NCBI RefSeq assembly: GCF_944327175.1
Contig: NZ_CALVGT010000002.1
Location: 24,352-88,351 of the forward strand
Source: an uncultured Lactobacillus sp.
GTDB taxonomy: Bacteria; Bacillota; Bacilli; Lactobacillales; Lactobacillaceae
Direction: 5' to 3'
DNA: 64,000 nt
In this document: piece after piece, positions 22,242 to 31,172 of the stretch
Layout: every line of letters starts with the position of its first letter
How positions within the stretch are numbered: position 1 is the stretch's first letter
Notes under the pieces: model-generated
What the model saw: only the letters and a program-made list of their open reading frames with translations
The model's database searches: none
Told to the model about the DNA's origin: nothing
Translations under genes and position numbers: made by a program

Positions 22242-25109
22242 ATGAGCCGACTAAATTCTTATTTCTACGATATCGAATCTTTGACCAACGCCTTTACTCT
22301 GTCCTGCTACCGGCCAGACGACCAGCGGGTTGACATCTATTACCTAGTTGATGATCCGGCCTTAAACGAAGGTGACAGCCTGGACTTTAAGAAGGCTGCT
22401 GCCCAGCGGATCCGGGAGAAGAACCAGAACTTTACGGGGGATATCTACTACTACAATCTCTGCTCAAGTGCAGCTTCCGCCCGTCTGGCCCAGACCTTTG
22501 GGGTCTCAGATGCCCAATACGTCAATGATCCCCAAGCCCCGTCCTCTTTTCCAGGCCAGTTCCGCCCGGTCTGCGACACTGACGCCGGCTACCAGGAAGA
22601 AGAAGCGCCCTACCTAATGGGCTACAATTCCAGCAACTACGATTTGACCATGCTGGCCTATTACTTTACCCAGGCCTGGCAGCCTGGTGAAAGTGGCAAG
22701 CGGGACCGCTTTTCAGCCGTGACGGCCAAGGAGATGCGGGACTTTAACGATGAACTCTTCAGCCGCTATATCGGCAACATGCGCCTGCGCCTTTGGCAGG
22801 ACAAGACCATGGGCTTAGTTGCCAAAAATTTCCAGATGTCCGGCCGCCATATTGACGTCGCCCAGCTCAATGAGCGGCAAAGACGGGTCGGCCTCAAGCG
22901 CCTTTTGGGGATGCTGGGCTGGCAGATTCTGGAAAGTGACAAATTAAAGCCCGGCCAGGACTACTTGACTAGTCCCGAAGAACTGGCTGATCTCATTGCC
23001 TATAATGTCTCTGACGTGGTTAACTTAAAGGAGCTTTTCTGCCATCCTTACTACCAGGGGCAGTTTATTTTGAAAAAGGGTCTCTTGGGTCAGTACCCGG
23101 ACTTGATCTACCAAGAAGACGGGGACAGCTACCAGGCGAAAATTGGGTCAGCCTTTGTCAGAAAAGACCGCTTGACCATTGACTCGACTTCTGCCAATTT
23201 TGCCCGCAGGACCATCTGCCCATATGGCCGCTTAAAAGACGACCGGGCCGTTTCATTTTTGTATCCAGCCGCTAGCGTGGCGGAAAAAACAGGCGAAAAG
23301 CAGAGAGATATCCTAGAAGAAAGCCGGGACTTTTTCTACAAGCTCTTTGAAGATGAAAAATTGCGTAAAAAATTTGACCGGGTTTATGACTACTACAAGC
23401 AGTTTGCCGGCAAGAACTTCAATCCTTCAAAGGAATACCAGGAAGATTACGGGGACCAGGCCCTGCCGGTCAGCGACCTAAGTGAGGTCGAGAACGAAGA
23501 TACCAACCTTTTCTACTACCAAAAAAACGGTCAGCCATCGACTTGCTACATCACTTTCTCCGTTGGCGGCCTGCATGGGTCAGAGTACAACAAAGAGCTT
23601 TACTTAAAAGACTATTCCCTTTGGGAGAAAAAGCAGGCTGACCTGGCTTATGTGCAAAAGCTTTACCCAGATCCTTTGGACCTGCGTAAGGCGAGGGAGG
23701 TCACCCTGCCAGACGGGCGGACGGAAAAGTACCAGACTTTCTTGACGGCTAAAGCAACGATCAAGTTGATGGAGCAGACGGATCCGGCTGACCGGGGGCA
23801 GTTTTGGCGGGACTTTAGTCAGGATGAACCGTCTGTTTTCAAAAAGCAGGGGAGCCGGGTCAGACTGGATGACCGCTATGCCTTTACCTCAAGCGACCTG
23901 ACCAACCACGAGGACTTTACCTCCTACTATCCAAACATGCTCCGGCGCCTCAATGCTTTTTACAATGACCGCTTAGGCGAAGACCGGTATACGGCGATCT
24001 TTGAAAGAAAGCAGGAATTGGACAAAAAGCGGACTGATCCCCAATATAGCAGCGAAGAGCGGCGGATGTTCAATATCGAAAGAGAAGGGACCAAGCTGAT
24101 CTTAAACTCAGCTACCGGGGCTGCTGATCCTAGAGAAGGGCGGGTGCCCTCTTCGATTAGAATGAACAACCGGATCCGGTCTATGCGGATTATTGGTCAG
24201 CTCTTCACTTATATGATCGGCCAGGCCCAGACTTATGCCGGAGCCCGGATCGTGTCAACCAACACTGATGGTCTTTACTCGGTCTTAGATGCTGACTTAA
24301 ACCGGCAGATCCTGGCTAAAGAAGCCGCTGAAATCGGGGTGGAGATTGTCCCAGAAGAACTTTACCTGGTTTCTAAAGACTCCAACAACCGCCTGGAAGC
24401 CAGCCCAGATTTGACCAAGGTTCTGTCAGCTTCAGGCAGCCTGGCCTGCCGGAAGGACACCAGCCCGACCAAGTCCCTGGCCCACCCGGCTATCATCGAC
24501 TGGGCCCTCAGCCGCTACCTGCTGGAAAAAAGGACAGACCTGGCAGCGCCCTTTGACCGGGACCTGGGCCGGCAGATCCTGGCGGAAGCTGAGGAAGCCT
24601 TCCCAGACCCGGCCCACCGGCTCAGAATGTTCCAAAACGTCCTCTCAGCCAACCACAGCAAGGAGCGGGCTAACTGCATTTTCGGCCGGGGGGATGCCGG
24701 CCAGCTCTTAATCTTGCAGCGCTACAACCGGGTCTTTATCTATCAAGACGGCCTGCCGAAGACGGTCCACCTTTATTCCGCCGCGGCTAAAAAGCTGACC
24801 CCGGCCATGCTGAACAAGCGCAAGAGAAGCGGGGAAGCCGCCATCCAGCATGACCAAGAAGCCCTGGCGGTTCTTAAGGCTAACGGCCTGGGCAACTTGG
24901 CAAAAGGCCGGGAGGCTACGGTCCAGAAAATTCCTAATTTGTCACCTGACTGGTCCATGCACGTGGAAAACCGGGCCGTCAACTTACTTGCGCTTGACGA
25001 GCAGGAAGCAATTTTGAATTCGCTTGACTATGACAAGTACCTGGACCTGGTGGCTAGCGCTTATGAAAAGAACTGGCGGAATTTGACTACATCCGGGCCA
25101 GTCTTATAA
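22242..25109 (+). CDS. Family B DNA polymerase with 3'-5' exonuclease motifs, not in a visible phage
   Basis: A 955-residue protein not usual in lactobacillar chromosomes. Exonuclease motifs: Exo I FYDIES (D10, E12), Exo II GYNSSNYD (N129-D134), Exo III YNVSD (Y254-D258). Polymerase motifs: a GGLHG pre-motif (442-446), motif A DFTSYYP (D558), motif B KLILNSATG (K618-G626) and motif C NTDG (D676), with a later KDSNNR. Motif C has Asn in place of the first Asp. Only about 60 residues separate A from B and 58 separate B from C, leaving little room for protein-priming insertions. GGAGG precedes the ATG. A phage or mobile-element origin is likely, but no integrase or terminal protein is nearby. 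Confidence 0.85.
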   Translation: MSRLNSYFYDIESLTNAFTLSCYRPDDQRVDIYYLVDDPALNEGDSLDFKKAAAQRIREKNQNFTGDIYYYNLCSSAASARLAQTFGVSDAQYVNDPQAPSSFPGQFRPVCDTDAGYQEEEAPYLMGYNSSNYDLTMLAYYFTQAWQPGESGKRDRFSAVTAKEMRDFNDELFSRYIGNMRLRLWQDKTMGLVAKNFQMSGRHIDVAQLNERQRRVGLKRLLGMLGWQILESDKLKPGQDYLTSPEELADLIAYNVSDVVNLKELFCHPYYQGQFILKKGLLGQYPDLIYQEDGDSYQAKIGSAFVRKDRLTIDSTSANFARRTICPYGRLKDDRAVSFLYPAASVAEKTGEKQRDILEESRDFFYKLFEDEKLRKKFDRVYDYYKQFAGKNFNPSKEYQEDYGDQALPVSDLSEVENEDTNLFYYQKNGQPSTCYITFSVGGLHGSEYNKELYLKDYSLWEKKQADLAYVQKLYPDPLDLRKAREVTLPDGRTEKYQTFLTAKATIKLMEQTDPADRGQFWRDFSQDEPSVFKKQGSRVRLDDRYAFTSSDLTNHEDFTSYYPNMLRRLNAFYNDRLGEDRYTAIFERKQELDKKRTDPQYSSEERRMFNIEREGTKLILNSATGAADPREGRVPSSIRMNNRIRSMRIIGQLFTYMIGQAQTYAGARIVSTNTDGLYSVLDADLNRQILAKEAAEIGVEIVPEELYLVSKDSNNRLEASPDLTKVLSASGSLACRKDTSPTKSLAHPAIIDWALSRYLLEKRTDLAAPFDRDLGRQILAEAEEAFPDPAHRLRMFQNVLSANHSKERANCIFGRGDAGQLLILQRYNRVFIYQDGLPKTVHLYSAAAKKLTPAMLNKRKRSGEAAIQHDQEALAVLKANGLGNLAKGREATVQKIPNLSPDWSMHVENRAVNLLALDEQEAILNSLDYDKYLDLVASAYEKNWRNLTTSGPVL

Positions 25110-25199
25110 AATGGTTAGCGATGCTTTTTTACAGATGAAAGAAATTGCAACAGAAAAAATAGATATAGAGAGAAAAACTATAATACGGAGAGAAGAAAA

Positions 25200-25730
25200 A
25201 TGAGCAAACAAATCATGGATGAAGCGGGGATCCGCCGGGCTTTGACCAGAATGAGCTACGAAATCGTGGAAAGAAACCAGGGGACGGAAAACCTGGTCTT
25301 AATCGGGATCAAGACCCGGGGCTGGTACCTGGCCCAGAGAATCGGCGACCGTCTGGCCAAGATTGAAGGCAGCCAGCTGCCAGTCTTGTCTTTGGACATC
25401 TCCGCCTACCGGGACGACCTCAGCCGAGAAGAAAAGGCCAAGGCCATTGCCAGCTTTGACACTTCCTTTGACTTGACCGGCAAGACGGTCATCTTGGTTG
25501 ACGACGTCCTTTATACCGGCCGGACCATCCGGGCAGCCCTTGACGCGATCATGGACCAGGGCCGGCCAGCCAAGATTGCCTTGTCTGTTTTGATCGACCG
25601 GGGCCACCGGGAACTGCCGATCCGGCCGGACTTCATCGGCAAGAACATCCCAACCGCGGCCAGCGAAGACGTCCAGGTCCAGGTCAGCGAAATCGACGGA
25701 GAAGACGCCGTGAAGATCAGCGAGGCATAA
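25200..25730 (+). CDS. pyrR: Bifunctional pyrimidine regulator PyrR / uracil phosphoribosyltransferase
   Basis: A 176-residue PyrR. The PRPP-binding motif [13 protein letters not shown] (97-109) and the family ending are present. PyrR binds UMP and pyr-operon leader RNA to promote termination. Here it is not linked to pyrimidine biosynthesis genes; a -10 TATAAT near 25180 and a GGAGAGAAG site drive it. The next gene begins 1 bp after its stop codon, so it is cotranscribed with an RNA methyltransferase and tadA. Confidence 0.93.
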   Translation: MSKQIMDEAGIRRALTRMSYEIVERNQGTENLVLIGIKTRGWYLAQRIGDRLAKIEGSQLPVLSLDISAYRDDLSREEKAKAIASFDTSFDLTGKTVILVDDVLYTGRTIRAALDAIMDQGRPAKIALSVLIDRGHRELPIRPDFIGKNIPTAASEDVQVQVSEIDGEDAVKISEA

Positions 25731-25731
25731 G

Positions 25732-26334
25732 ATGGCTGAACAATACTTTACTGAAAATCCCACGGTTGACCATGACGAGCACCATGTCAACTACCACCTC
25801 AACGGTATTAATTTGAACCTGACCACGGATGCCGGCGTTTTTTCCAAAAACCGGGTCGACTACGGCAGCGGGGTCTTGATTGAGCAGATGCTGGAGCAGG
25901 ATTTGCCAGGCGGCAATATTCTGGATGTCGGCTGCGGCTATGGCCCGATCGGTCTTTTCGCTGCTAAAAAGTGGCCAGACCGCCAGGTCGACATGGTTGA
26001 CGTCAACGAACGGGCCATGGACCTGGCCAGAAGAAACGCAGCGGCCAATGGGGCAGGCAACGTCAATATTTTTGCCTCAGACCGCTATCAAGAAGTTTCC
26101 GGCCAATATGCCATGATCGTGACCAACCCGCCTATCCGGGCCGGCAAGGCCATCTGGTCCAGCATTTTGGCGAAAGCCAAGGACCACTTAACTGACGGCG
26201 GGATTCTGCTAGTCGTCATCCAGAAAAAGCAGGGAGCACCGAGCGCGAAGAAGCTGATGGCCGCCAGCCTGGGCAACTGCGAAATCTTGACCCGGGACAA
26301 GGGCTACTACATTTTAAAGAGCGTGAAGAAATAA
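25732..26334 (+). CDS. RsmC-like class I methyltransferase
   Basis: A 200-residue single-domain S-adenosylmethionine methyltransferase. Motif I is DVGCGYGPIG (about 63-72), and the catalytic NPPI-type motif is TNPPIRAGK, as in N2-guanine methyltransferases of the RsmC/RsmD group. It probably modifies 16S rRNA. ATG 25732 lies 1 bp after the pyrR stop, and tadA starts on its stop codon. Confidence 0.9.
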   Translation: MAEQYFTENPTVDHDEHHVNYHLNGINLNLTTDAGVFSKNRVDYGSGVLIEQMLEQDLPGGNILDVGCGYGPIGLFAAKKWPDRQVDMVDVNERAMDLARRNAAANGAGNVNIFASDRYQEVSGQYAMIVTNPPIRAGKAIWSSILAKAKDHLTDGGILLVVIQKKQGAPSAKKLMAASLGNCEILTRDKGYYILKSVKK

Positions 26335-26843
26335 TGTATTCAAGCGAAGAAAAAAAGACCTACATGGAGGCCGCCTTTGCGGAAGCGGAGAAGGCCCGCC
26401 GGCAAGACGAGGTTCCCATCGGAGCCGTTGTCGTGGGCCCAGACGGGCAGATCATCGGCCGGGGCTACAACCGGCGGGAGCTGGATGAAGACGGGACGGC
26501 CCATGCCGAAATCCTGGCCATTAAGGAGGCCTGCCAAAAGCTTGACTCCTGGCGTTTGATCGACTGCAGCCTGTTTGTTACCCTGGAGCCTTGCGCTATG
26601 TGCGCCGGGGCCATTATCAACTCCCGGATCAAGGAAGTCTACTTCGCGGCCATGGACCCCAAAGCTGGCGCCGCTGGCAGCGTGGTCGACCTCTTCAGCG
26701 TGGAAAAATTCAACCACCATCCCAAGGTCATCCGGGGCCTTTACAAAGAGCAAGGGGCCCAGCTTTTGAAAGATTTCTTCCGGGAAATCCGCCGTAAGCA
26801 AAAATCAGCAAAAAAAGCCCAGGAAAATTGCCAAAAGGATTAG
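26334..26843 (+). CDS. tadA: tRNA adenosine(34) deaminase
   Basis: A 169-residue zinc deaminase that converts A34 to inosine in tRNA-Arg. The metal and proton-relay motif H57-A-E59 and P86-C87-A-M-C90 are present. The start overlaps the stop of the methyltransferase gene (TAATG). The C-terminal lysine-rich tail is normal. The SRP RNA gene follows. Confidence 0.96.
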   Translation: MYSSEEKKTYMEAAFAEAEKARRQDEVPIGAVVVGPDGQIIGRGYNRRELDEDGTAHAEILAIKEACQKLDSWRLIDCSLFVTLEPCAMCAGAIINSRIKEVYFAAMDPKAGAAGSVVDLFSVEKFNHHPKVIRGLYKEQGAQLLKDFFREIRRKQKSAKKAQENCQKD

Positions 26844-26856
26844 TTTAGGTTACAAT
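26828..26856 (+). promoter_or_regulatory. Promoter of the SRP RNA gene
   Basis: TTGCCA (26828-26833), 17 bp, TACAAT (26851-26856). It begins inside the end of tadA and fires just before the RNA. Confidence 0.7.
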
Positions 26857-26861
26857 ATTGG

Positions 26862-26938
26862 TTGGGCAATGTTCGACCTCCGAAGCGTGTCAGGACCGGA
26901 AGGTAGCAGCACTAAGGTCGCTTGGGCATGTGCCCTTT
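26862..26938 (+). ncRNA. ffs: Signal recognition particle RNA, small bacterial type
   Basis: The conserved domain IV core is readable: GCGTGTCAGGACCGGAAGGT then AGCAGCACTAAG, flanked by complementary arms TGGGCA and TGCCC. It binds Ffh and targets nascent membrane proteins to FtsY. Its position between tadA and dnaX is the classical Firmicute location. Ends are approximate. Confidence 0.9.
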
Positions 26939-26952
26939 ATTTAGCAATTAAC

Positions 26953-26986
26953 AGGCTCTTAGCTCTTCGGGGCTAGGAGCTTTTTC
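26953..26986 (+). terminator. Terminator after the SRP RNA gene
   Basis: A stem GGCTCTTAGCTC with GGGCTAGGAGC and a TTCG loop, followed by five T residues, immediately before dnaX. Confidence 0.88.
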
Positions 26987-27002
26987 ATTACGGGGAGAAT
27001 GT

Positions 27003-28826
27003 ATGGCTTATCAAGCTTTGTATCGCAAATGGCGCCCGCGCACCTTTGATGATGTGGTCGGACAGGAAGCCATTACCGATACCCTCAAGAATTCACTTAT
27101 CCGGGGCAAGGTCTCGCATGCCTTCCTTTTTGCCGGCCCGCGGGGGACGGGGAAGACCTCCTGCGCCAAGATTTTTGCCAAGGCCTTGAACTGTTTAAAC
27201 CTGCAAGAGGGCGAACCTTGCAACGAGTGCAGCAACTGCCTGGCCGCCGACCAGGGGGCAATGCCGGACATCATCGAAATGGACGCGGCCTCAAACAACA
27301 GCGTTGACGAAATCCGCGACCTTTTAGACAAGGTTCACTACGCTCCAACTGAAGGCAAGTACAAGGTTTACATCATCGACGAAGTCCACATGCTGTCGAT
27401 TTCAGCCTTCAATGCCCTTTTGAAGACTTTGGAAGAACCGCCGGCCAGCGTCGTCTTTATTTTGGCGACGACTGAACTGCAGAAGGTGCCGGCCACTATC
27501 ATTTCCAGAACCCAGCGCTACAACTTCAAGCGCTTCTCAAATGAGGCCATGGTCAAGCGGATGGAATACATCCTGGGCCAGGAAGGGGTCGAATACGAGG
27601 ACAAGGCCTTAAAGGTCATCGCCCAAGTCGCTGACGGGGGGATGCGGGATGCCTTGAGCATTTTGGACCAGCTCCTTTCTTTTGAAAAAAGCAGTGTCCG
27701 TTACGAGGACGCCCTGGAAGTCACCGGTTTCGCCGCCCAGGAGCAAGTCGAAAAGCTCCTTTTGGCCCTCTTAAACGGGGACAGCCAGACGGCCCTGGAT
27801 TTGGCTAAGTCTGCCATCCAGGACGGGGCCAGCGCCCAAAACATTTTAAATGAAATTATCAGCTTGACCGTCCAGGCCATGCTTTTTACCAAAACAGGGC
27901 AGGGGGAATTCCTGACGGATGACTTTGCCCAGGAAATTGCCCAGCAAAGCCCGGACCGCTTCAGCCAGATCATTGACCAGGCTAATGACGCCTTGGGCAG
28001 CCTCCGCTTTACCAACCAGCAGCAGATTCCCTTAGAAGTCTTTTTAGTCCAGGCTGGCCAAGAGCGGCAAAACAGCCAGGCGGGCCCGCAAGTTGCTTCT
28101 GCGGCCAGCAACCCGGCCTTAGAGCGGCAGGTCAAGGCCTTGAAAGAACAAGTCCACCAGCTGACCCAGCAGGTTCAGCAGCTGAGTCAGCGGCCAAGCC
28201 AGGCCTTCAGCCCCCGCCATGTCTTCCAGCTCAACCAGCAGCTGTACACGCAAAAGGGCGGGGCAACCGAAGTGGCCCAGCAGGCAGCGGAAAAGCAGCA
28301 GCAAGCTGAAAGCCTGCAGGCTGAAATCACCAGCAGCCAAGAAGAGATCTACGCGGTCTTAAGCCAGGCCACCAAGCCCGGCTTAGCTGAGGCCCGCAAC
28401 CTTTGGGACCGGGACTTGCCAAGCATGCTGGAAGAGCCGGCCAAGACGGTCTTGGGCTTCCTGCAGCCGATCGCGGCCAGCGACCGGGCACTTCTTTTGT
28501 CCAGCCAGTCCCGGGCCTGGCAGCTGGCCACAAATCCTCAGGAATTTTTAGCAACTCTCAAAGCTGACCTGGAGCAATTGACCAAGGAGAGCTGGACCAT
28601 CGCTATCGTTGACGAAAAGGCCTGGCCAAAGATCCGCCAGGACTTCATCAAGGAACACGCCAGTCAGCTCCGATCTAAGGCCCAGCCAGCAGAAGCCCAG
28701 CCGGCAGAAGCAGCAGCTCCTGAGCCGCCTTTGCCGGACCAGGCGCCGACGGAAGAAGCGGCAGATGACGCGATTGTGACCAAGGCAGAAGAGCTTTTCG
28801 GCCCTTTGGCCCAGGTTAAGGACTAA
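27003..28826 (+). CDS. dnaX: DNA polymerase III subunit gamma/tau
   Basis: A 607-residue clamp-loader ATPase. Walker A is GPRGTGKT (45-52), zinc cysteines are C64, C73, C76 and C79, and DEVHML is the Walker B. The C-terminal third is Gln/Ala-rich with coiled-coil-like stretches typical of tau. No slippery frameshift heptamer in the right phase is visible, so only the long form is expected. ybaB and recR follow. Confidence 0.96.
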   Translation: MAYQALYRKWRPRTFDDVVGQEAITDTLKNSLIRGKVSHAFLFAGPRGTGKTSCAKIFAKALNCLNLQEGEPCNECSNCLAADQGAMPDIIEMDAASNNSVDEIRDLLDKVHYAPTEGKYKVYIIDEVHMLSISAFNALLKTLEEPPASVVFILATTELQKVPATIISRTQRYNFKRFSNEAMVKRMEYILGQEGVEYEDKALKVIAQVADGGMRDALSILDQLLSFEKSSVRYEDALEVTGFAAQEQVEKLLLALLNGDSQTALDLAKSAIQDGASAQNILNEIISLTVQAMLFTKTGQGEFLTDDFAQEIAQQSPDRFSQIIDQANDALGSLRFTNQQQIPLEVFLVQAGQERQNSQAGPQVASAASNPALERQVKALKEQVHQLTQQVQQLSQRPSQAFSPRHVFQLNQQLYTQKGGATEVAQQAAEKQQQAESLQAEITSSQEEIYAVLSQATKPGLAEARNLWDRDLPSMLEEPAKTVLGFLQPIAASDRALLLSSQSRAWQLATNPQEFLATLKADLEQLTKESWTIAIVDEKAWPKIRQDFIKEHASQLRSKAQPAEAQPAEAAAPEPPLPDQAPTEEAADDAIVTKAEELFGPLAQVKD

Positions 28827-28897
28827 TATTCGCCAAAAAACTTTTTTCGCGTTAAAATTAAGCAGATAAAAAAGAAATAGTAAAAGGAGATTTTTTC

Positions 28898-29227
28898 ATG
28901 AGCAAGAGACCAGCTTTCCCAGGAATGGGCGGCATGAACATGCAGCAGATGATGAAGCAAGCCAAGAAGCTGCAAGAACAAATGGCCCAGGAACAGGAAA
29001 ACATCACGACCCAGGAATTCACCGGCAAGGCAGCTGACGACATGGTAGTGGCTACTTTCACCGGCGACCGGAATTTAAAGAGCTTGTCCATCAAGCCGGA
29101 AGCCATTGACCCGGATGACCCGGACATGCTGGAAGACCTGGTTATCGACGCTGTTAACAAGGGCTTGAAGCAGATCGACCAGGCAACCCAGCAGAGCCTG
29201 GGCAAGTACACGAAAGGCCTGATGTAA
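28898..29227 (+). CDS. ybaB: YbaB/EbfC nucleoid-associated protein
   Basis: A 109-residue small dimeric DNA-binding protein. The Gly/Met-rich N-terminus ([20 protein letters not shown]) is followed by a conserved core. A TAAAAT -10-like element lies about 45 bp upstream. AAAAGGAG precedes the ATG. It sits between dnaX and recR, as in most bacteria. Confidence 0.95.
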   Translation: MSKRPAFPGMGGMNMQQMMKQAKKLQEQMAQEQENITTQEFTGKAADDMVVATFTGDRNLKSLSIKPEAIDPDDPDMLEDLVIDAVNKGLKQIDQATQQSLGKYTKGLM

Positions 29228-29228
29228 T

Positions 29229-29828
29229 TTGCAATACCCATTGCCAATCGCTCGCTTGATCGATTCCTTCATGAAACTGCCGGGCATCGGTGAAAAGACG
29301 GCGACCCGCCTGGCCTTTTACGCCATGGATATGCCTAAAGAAGACGTGGACGAATTCGCCCGTTCTTTAGTCGACGTTAAGGAGAAACTGCGTCAGTGCT
29401 CAATCTGCGGCAACATCACCGAACAAGACCCTTGCGCCATCTGCAGCAATCCTGCCCGGGACCGGTCAACCATCATGGTGGTTGAGGAAGCCAAGGACGT
29501 GATGGCCTTTGAAAACATGGGCGAATATGACGGCCTCTACCATGTCCTGCACGGGGTCTTGTCCCCGATGGACGGGATCGGGCCGGAGCAAATCAACATC
29601 AAATCCCTGATCGTCCGCCTGCAGAAAAACGATGACGCCAAAGAAGTTATCCTGGCCCTCAATTCCACCCCGGAAGGGGAGTCAACCGCCATGTACATTT
29701 CCCGCTTGATCAAGCCGGCCGGCCTTAAGGTCACTCGTCTGGCCGCGGGGCTGGCGGTCGGCTCAGACATTGAGTACGCCAACTTGATCACTTTGAAGCG
29801 GGCAGTTCAAGGTAGAACGGAGCTATAG
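29229..29828 (+). CDS. recR: Recombination mediator RecR
   Basis: A 199-residue RecR. The helix-hairpin-helix ([16 protein letters not shown]), the C4 zinc finger ([16 protein letters not shown]) and the Toprim domain ([12 protein letters not shown]) are in order. It loads RecA at gaps with RecF/RecO. The start is TTG 29229, 1 bp after the ybaB stop, so translation is coupled. Confidence 0.96.
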   Translation: MQYPLPIARLIDSFMKLPGIGEKTATRLAFYAMDMPKEDVDEFARSLVDVKEKLRQCSICGNITEQDPCAICSNPARDRSTIMVVEEAKDVMAFENMGEYDGLYHVLHGVLSPMDGIGPEQINIKSLIVRLQKNDDAKEVILALNSTPEGESTAMYISRLIKPAGLKVTRLAAGLAVGSDIEYANLITLKRAVQGRTEL

Positions 29829-29829
29829 C

Positions 29830-30066
29830 ATGAATAAGCACAACGACAAAATCAAGCAAGCAGAAGATGAGAAGCTGATGGCTTTGGTAGAAAAGCTGCA
29901 GCAGGAAATCAGCCTCAGCAAGGGTTTGGACAACACGACCCTGGACATGTCTGATGACAATATCGTGGCGGACAAGATTTTAAGAGCTGAGTATGCCTTT
30001 TTGTACGATGAGGCCCGCTACCGCCATGCTTCTTACACCGGCGTGACCAACGCCATTTCCCAATAG
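29830..30066 (+). CDS. yaaL: YaaL family protein (DUF2508)
   Basis: A 78-residue acidic helical protein placed 1 bp after recR, where YaaL sits in Firmicutes. No catalytic motif is visible, and the function is unknown. It closes the dnaX-ybaB-recR-yaaL transcript at a terminator. Confidence 0.85.
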   Translation: MNKHNDKIKQAEDEKLMALVEKLQQEISLSKGLDNTTLDMSDDNIVADKILRAEYAFLYDEARYRHASYTGVTNAISQ

Positions 30067-30073
30067 AAAAGTG

Positions 30074-30107
30074 CTAATCTCCCGGCTTCGGGAGATTATT
30101 TTTTTGC
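30074..30107 (+). terminator. Terminator after yaaL
   Basis: A stem AATCTCCCG with CGGGAGATT, GCTT-type loop and seven T residues. Confidence 0.93.
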
Positions 30108-30195
30108 CATTTTTACCTACTAGATTTAGGGGGAAGTTAACTCTGTAAATACTAGCCTTAGTTCTGTAAAATAGATAGATAGGAGGCAAGTACAA

Positions 30196-30834
30196 ATGCA
30201 AGGTTACTTTATCACTTTTGAAGGTCCCGACGGCGCCGGTAAAACGACAGTGATCAATGAAGTCGTCAAGGCCATCCAGGGCCAGTGCAAGCGGGAAATT
30301 TTAGTAACGCGGGAGCCAGGCGGGTCAAAAATCGCTGAAAAAATCCGCGACATCATCCTGGACCCGGCCAACACGGAAATGAACGCCAAGACCGAGGCCC
30401 TGCTCTATGCAGCCAGCCGGTCCCAGCATGTCAGCGAGATCATCAATCCGGCTTTAAAGCGGGGAGACCTGGTCATCTCCGACCGCTTTGTCGACTCTTC
30501 TTTGGCCTACCAGGGCCAGGGACGGGGACTGGGGATTGATGAAGTAGCCCAGATCAATGCTTTTGCCACCGGCCACCTGGAGCCGGACTTGACCATCTTT
30601 TTGGATTTAGACCCGGCCCAGGGCCTGGCCAGAATCGCCAAGGCCCGGTCAGGCAGCGAAGACCGGCTGGAACAAGAGAAGCTGGACTTCCACGAAAAGG
30701 TTTACCAGGGCTACCAAGTGGTCAACCAGGCTCAGCCGGACCGGGTAAAAGTGGTTGACGCGAGTCAAGATTTGCCACAAGTCGTGGCCGCAAGTGTTAA
30801 ACTGGTGAAAAGCACATTTCCAGAATTGTTTTAG
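30196..30834 (+). CDS. tmk: Thymidylate kinase
   Basis: A 212-residue dTMP kinase. The P-loop GPDGAGKTT is at 10-18, the DRX motif DRFVDSS is present and so is the lid REPGG. It phosphorylates dTMP to dTDP. AGGAGGCAAG precedes the ATG. darA starts 11 bp later, then holB. Confidence 0.96.
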   Translation: MQGYFITFEGPDGAGKTTVINEVVKAIQGQCKREILVTREPGGSKIAEKIRDIILDPANTEMNAKTEALLYAASRSQHVSEIINPALKRGDLVISDRFVDSSLAYQGQGRGLGIDEVAQINAFATGHLEPDLTIFLDLDPAQGLARIAKARSGSEDRLEQEKLDFHEKVYQGYQVVNQAQPDRVKVVDASQDLPQVVAASVKLVKSTFPELF

Positions 30835-30845
30835 GGGGGATCAAG

Positions 30846-31172
30846 ATGAAACTGATCATTGCCATTGTCCAGTCTGAAGACGCCAAGCGCCTGCAGGCAG
30901 CTTTTGTCGACAACAATGTCGGCGCCACTAAACTGGCGTCAACGGGCGGCTTTTTGCGTGAAGGCAACACCACCTTCTTGCTTGGGGTGGAAGATGAAGA
31001 CGTTGACGGCGTTTTGAAGCTGATCAAAGAGCATTCCCAAACCAGAGAAGAAACAATCAACCCGGGCATTCACCCGGGCATTTCCTTCGAGCAGCCGATT
31101 GAACCGGTCAACATCACGGTCGGCGGCGCGACGGTCTTCGTCTTGCCGGTTGACCAGTTCCTGCACTTTTAA
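30846..31172 (+). CDS. darA: Cyclic di-AMP receptor, PII-like (DarA/PstA)
   Basis: A 108-residue PII-like protein with the family features GATKLASTGGFLREGN and VGGATVFVLPVDQF. Members bind cyclic di-AMP and are linked to potassium and osmotic balance. It lies between tmk and holB, the conserved position. Its stop codon overlaps the holB start. Confidence 0.94.
   Translation: MKLIIAIVQSEDAKRLQAAFVDNNVGATKLASTGGFLREGNTTFLLGVEDEDVDGVLKLIKEHSQTREETINPGIHPGISFEQPIEPVNITVGGATVFVLPVDQFLHF

Noticed and set aside
22242-25109. The polymerase gene as part of a clear phi29-like or pipolin element
   Set aside because: No terminal protein, integrase, excisionase or attachment repeats are visible on either side, so no specific element type can be claimed.
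27685-27705. A slippery run A AAA AAG in dnaX that could give a frameshifted gamma
   Set aside because: It reads GAA AAA AGC in frame, so the heptamer is in the wrong phase, and no stimulatory hairpin follows.
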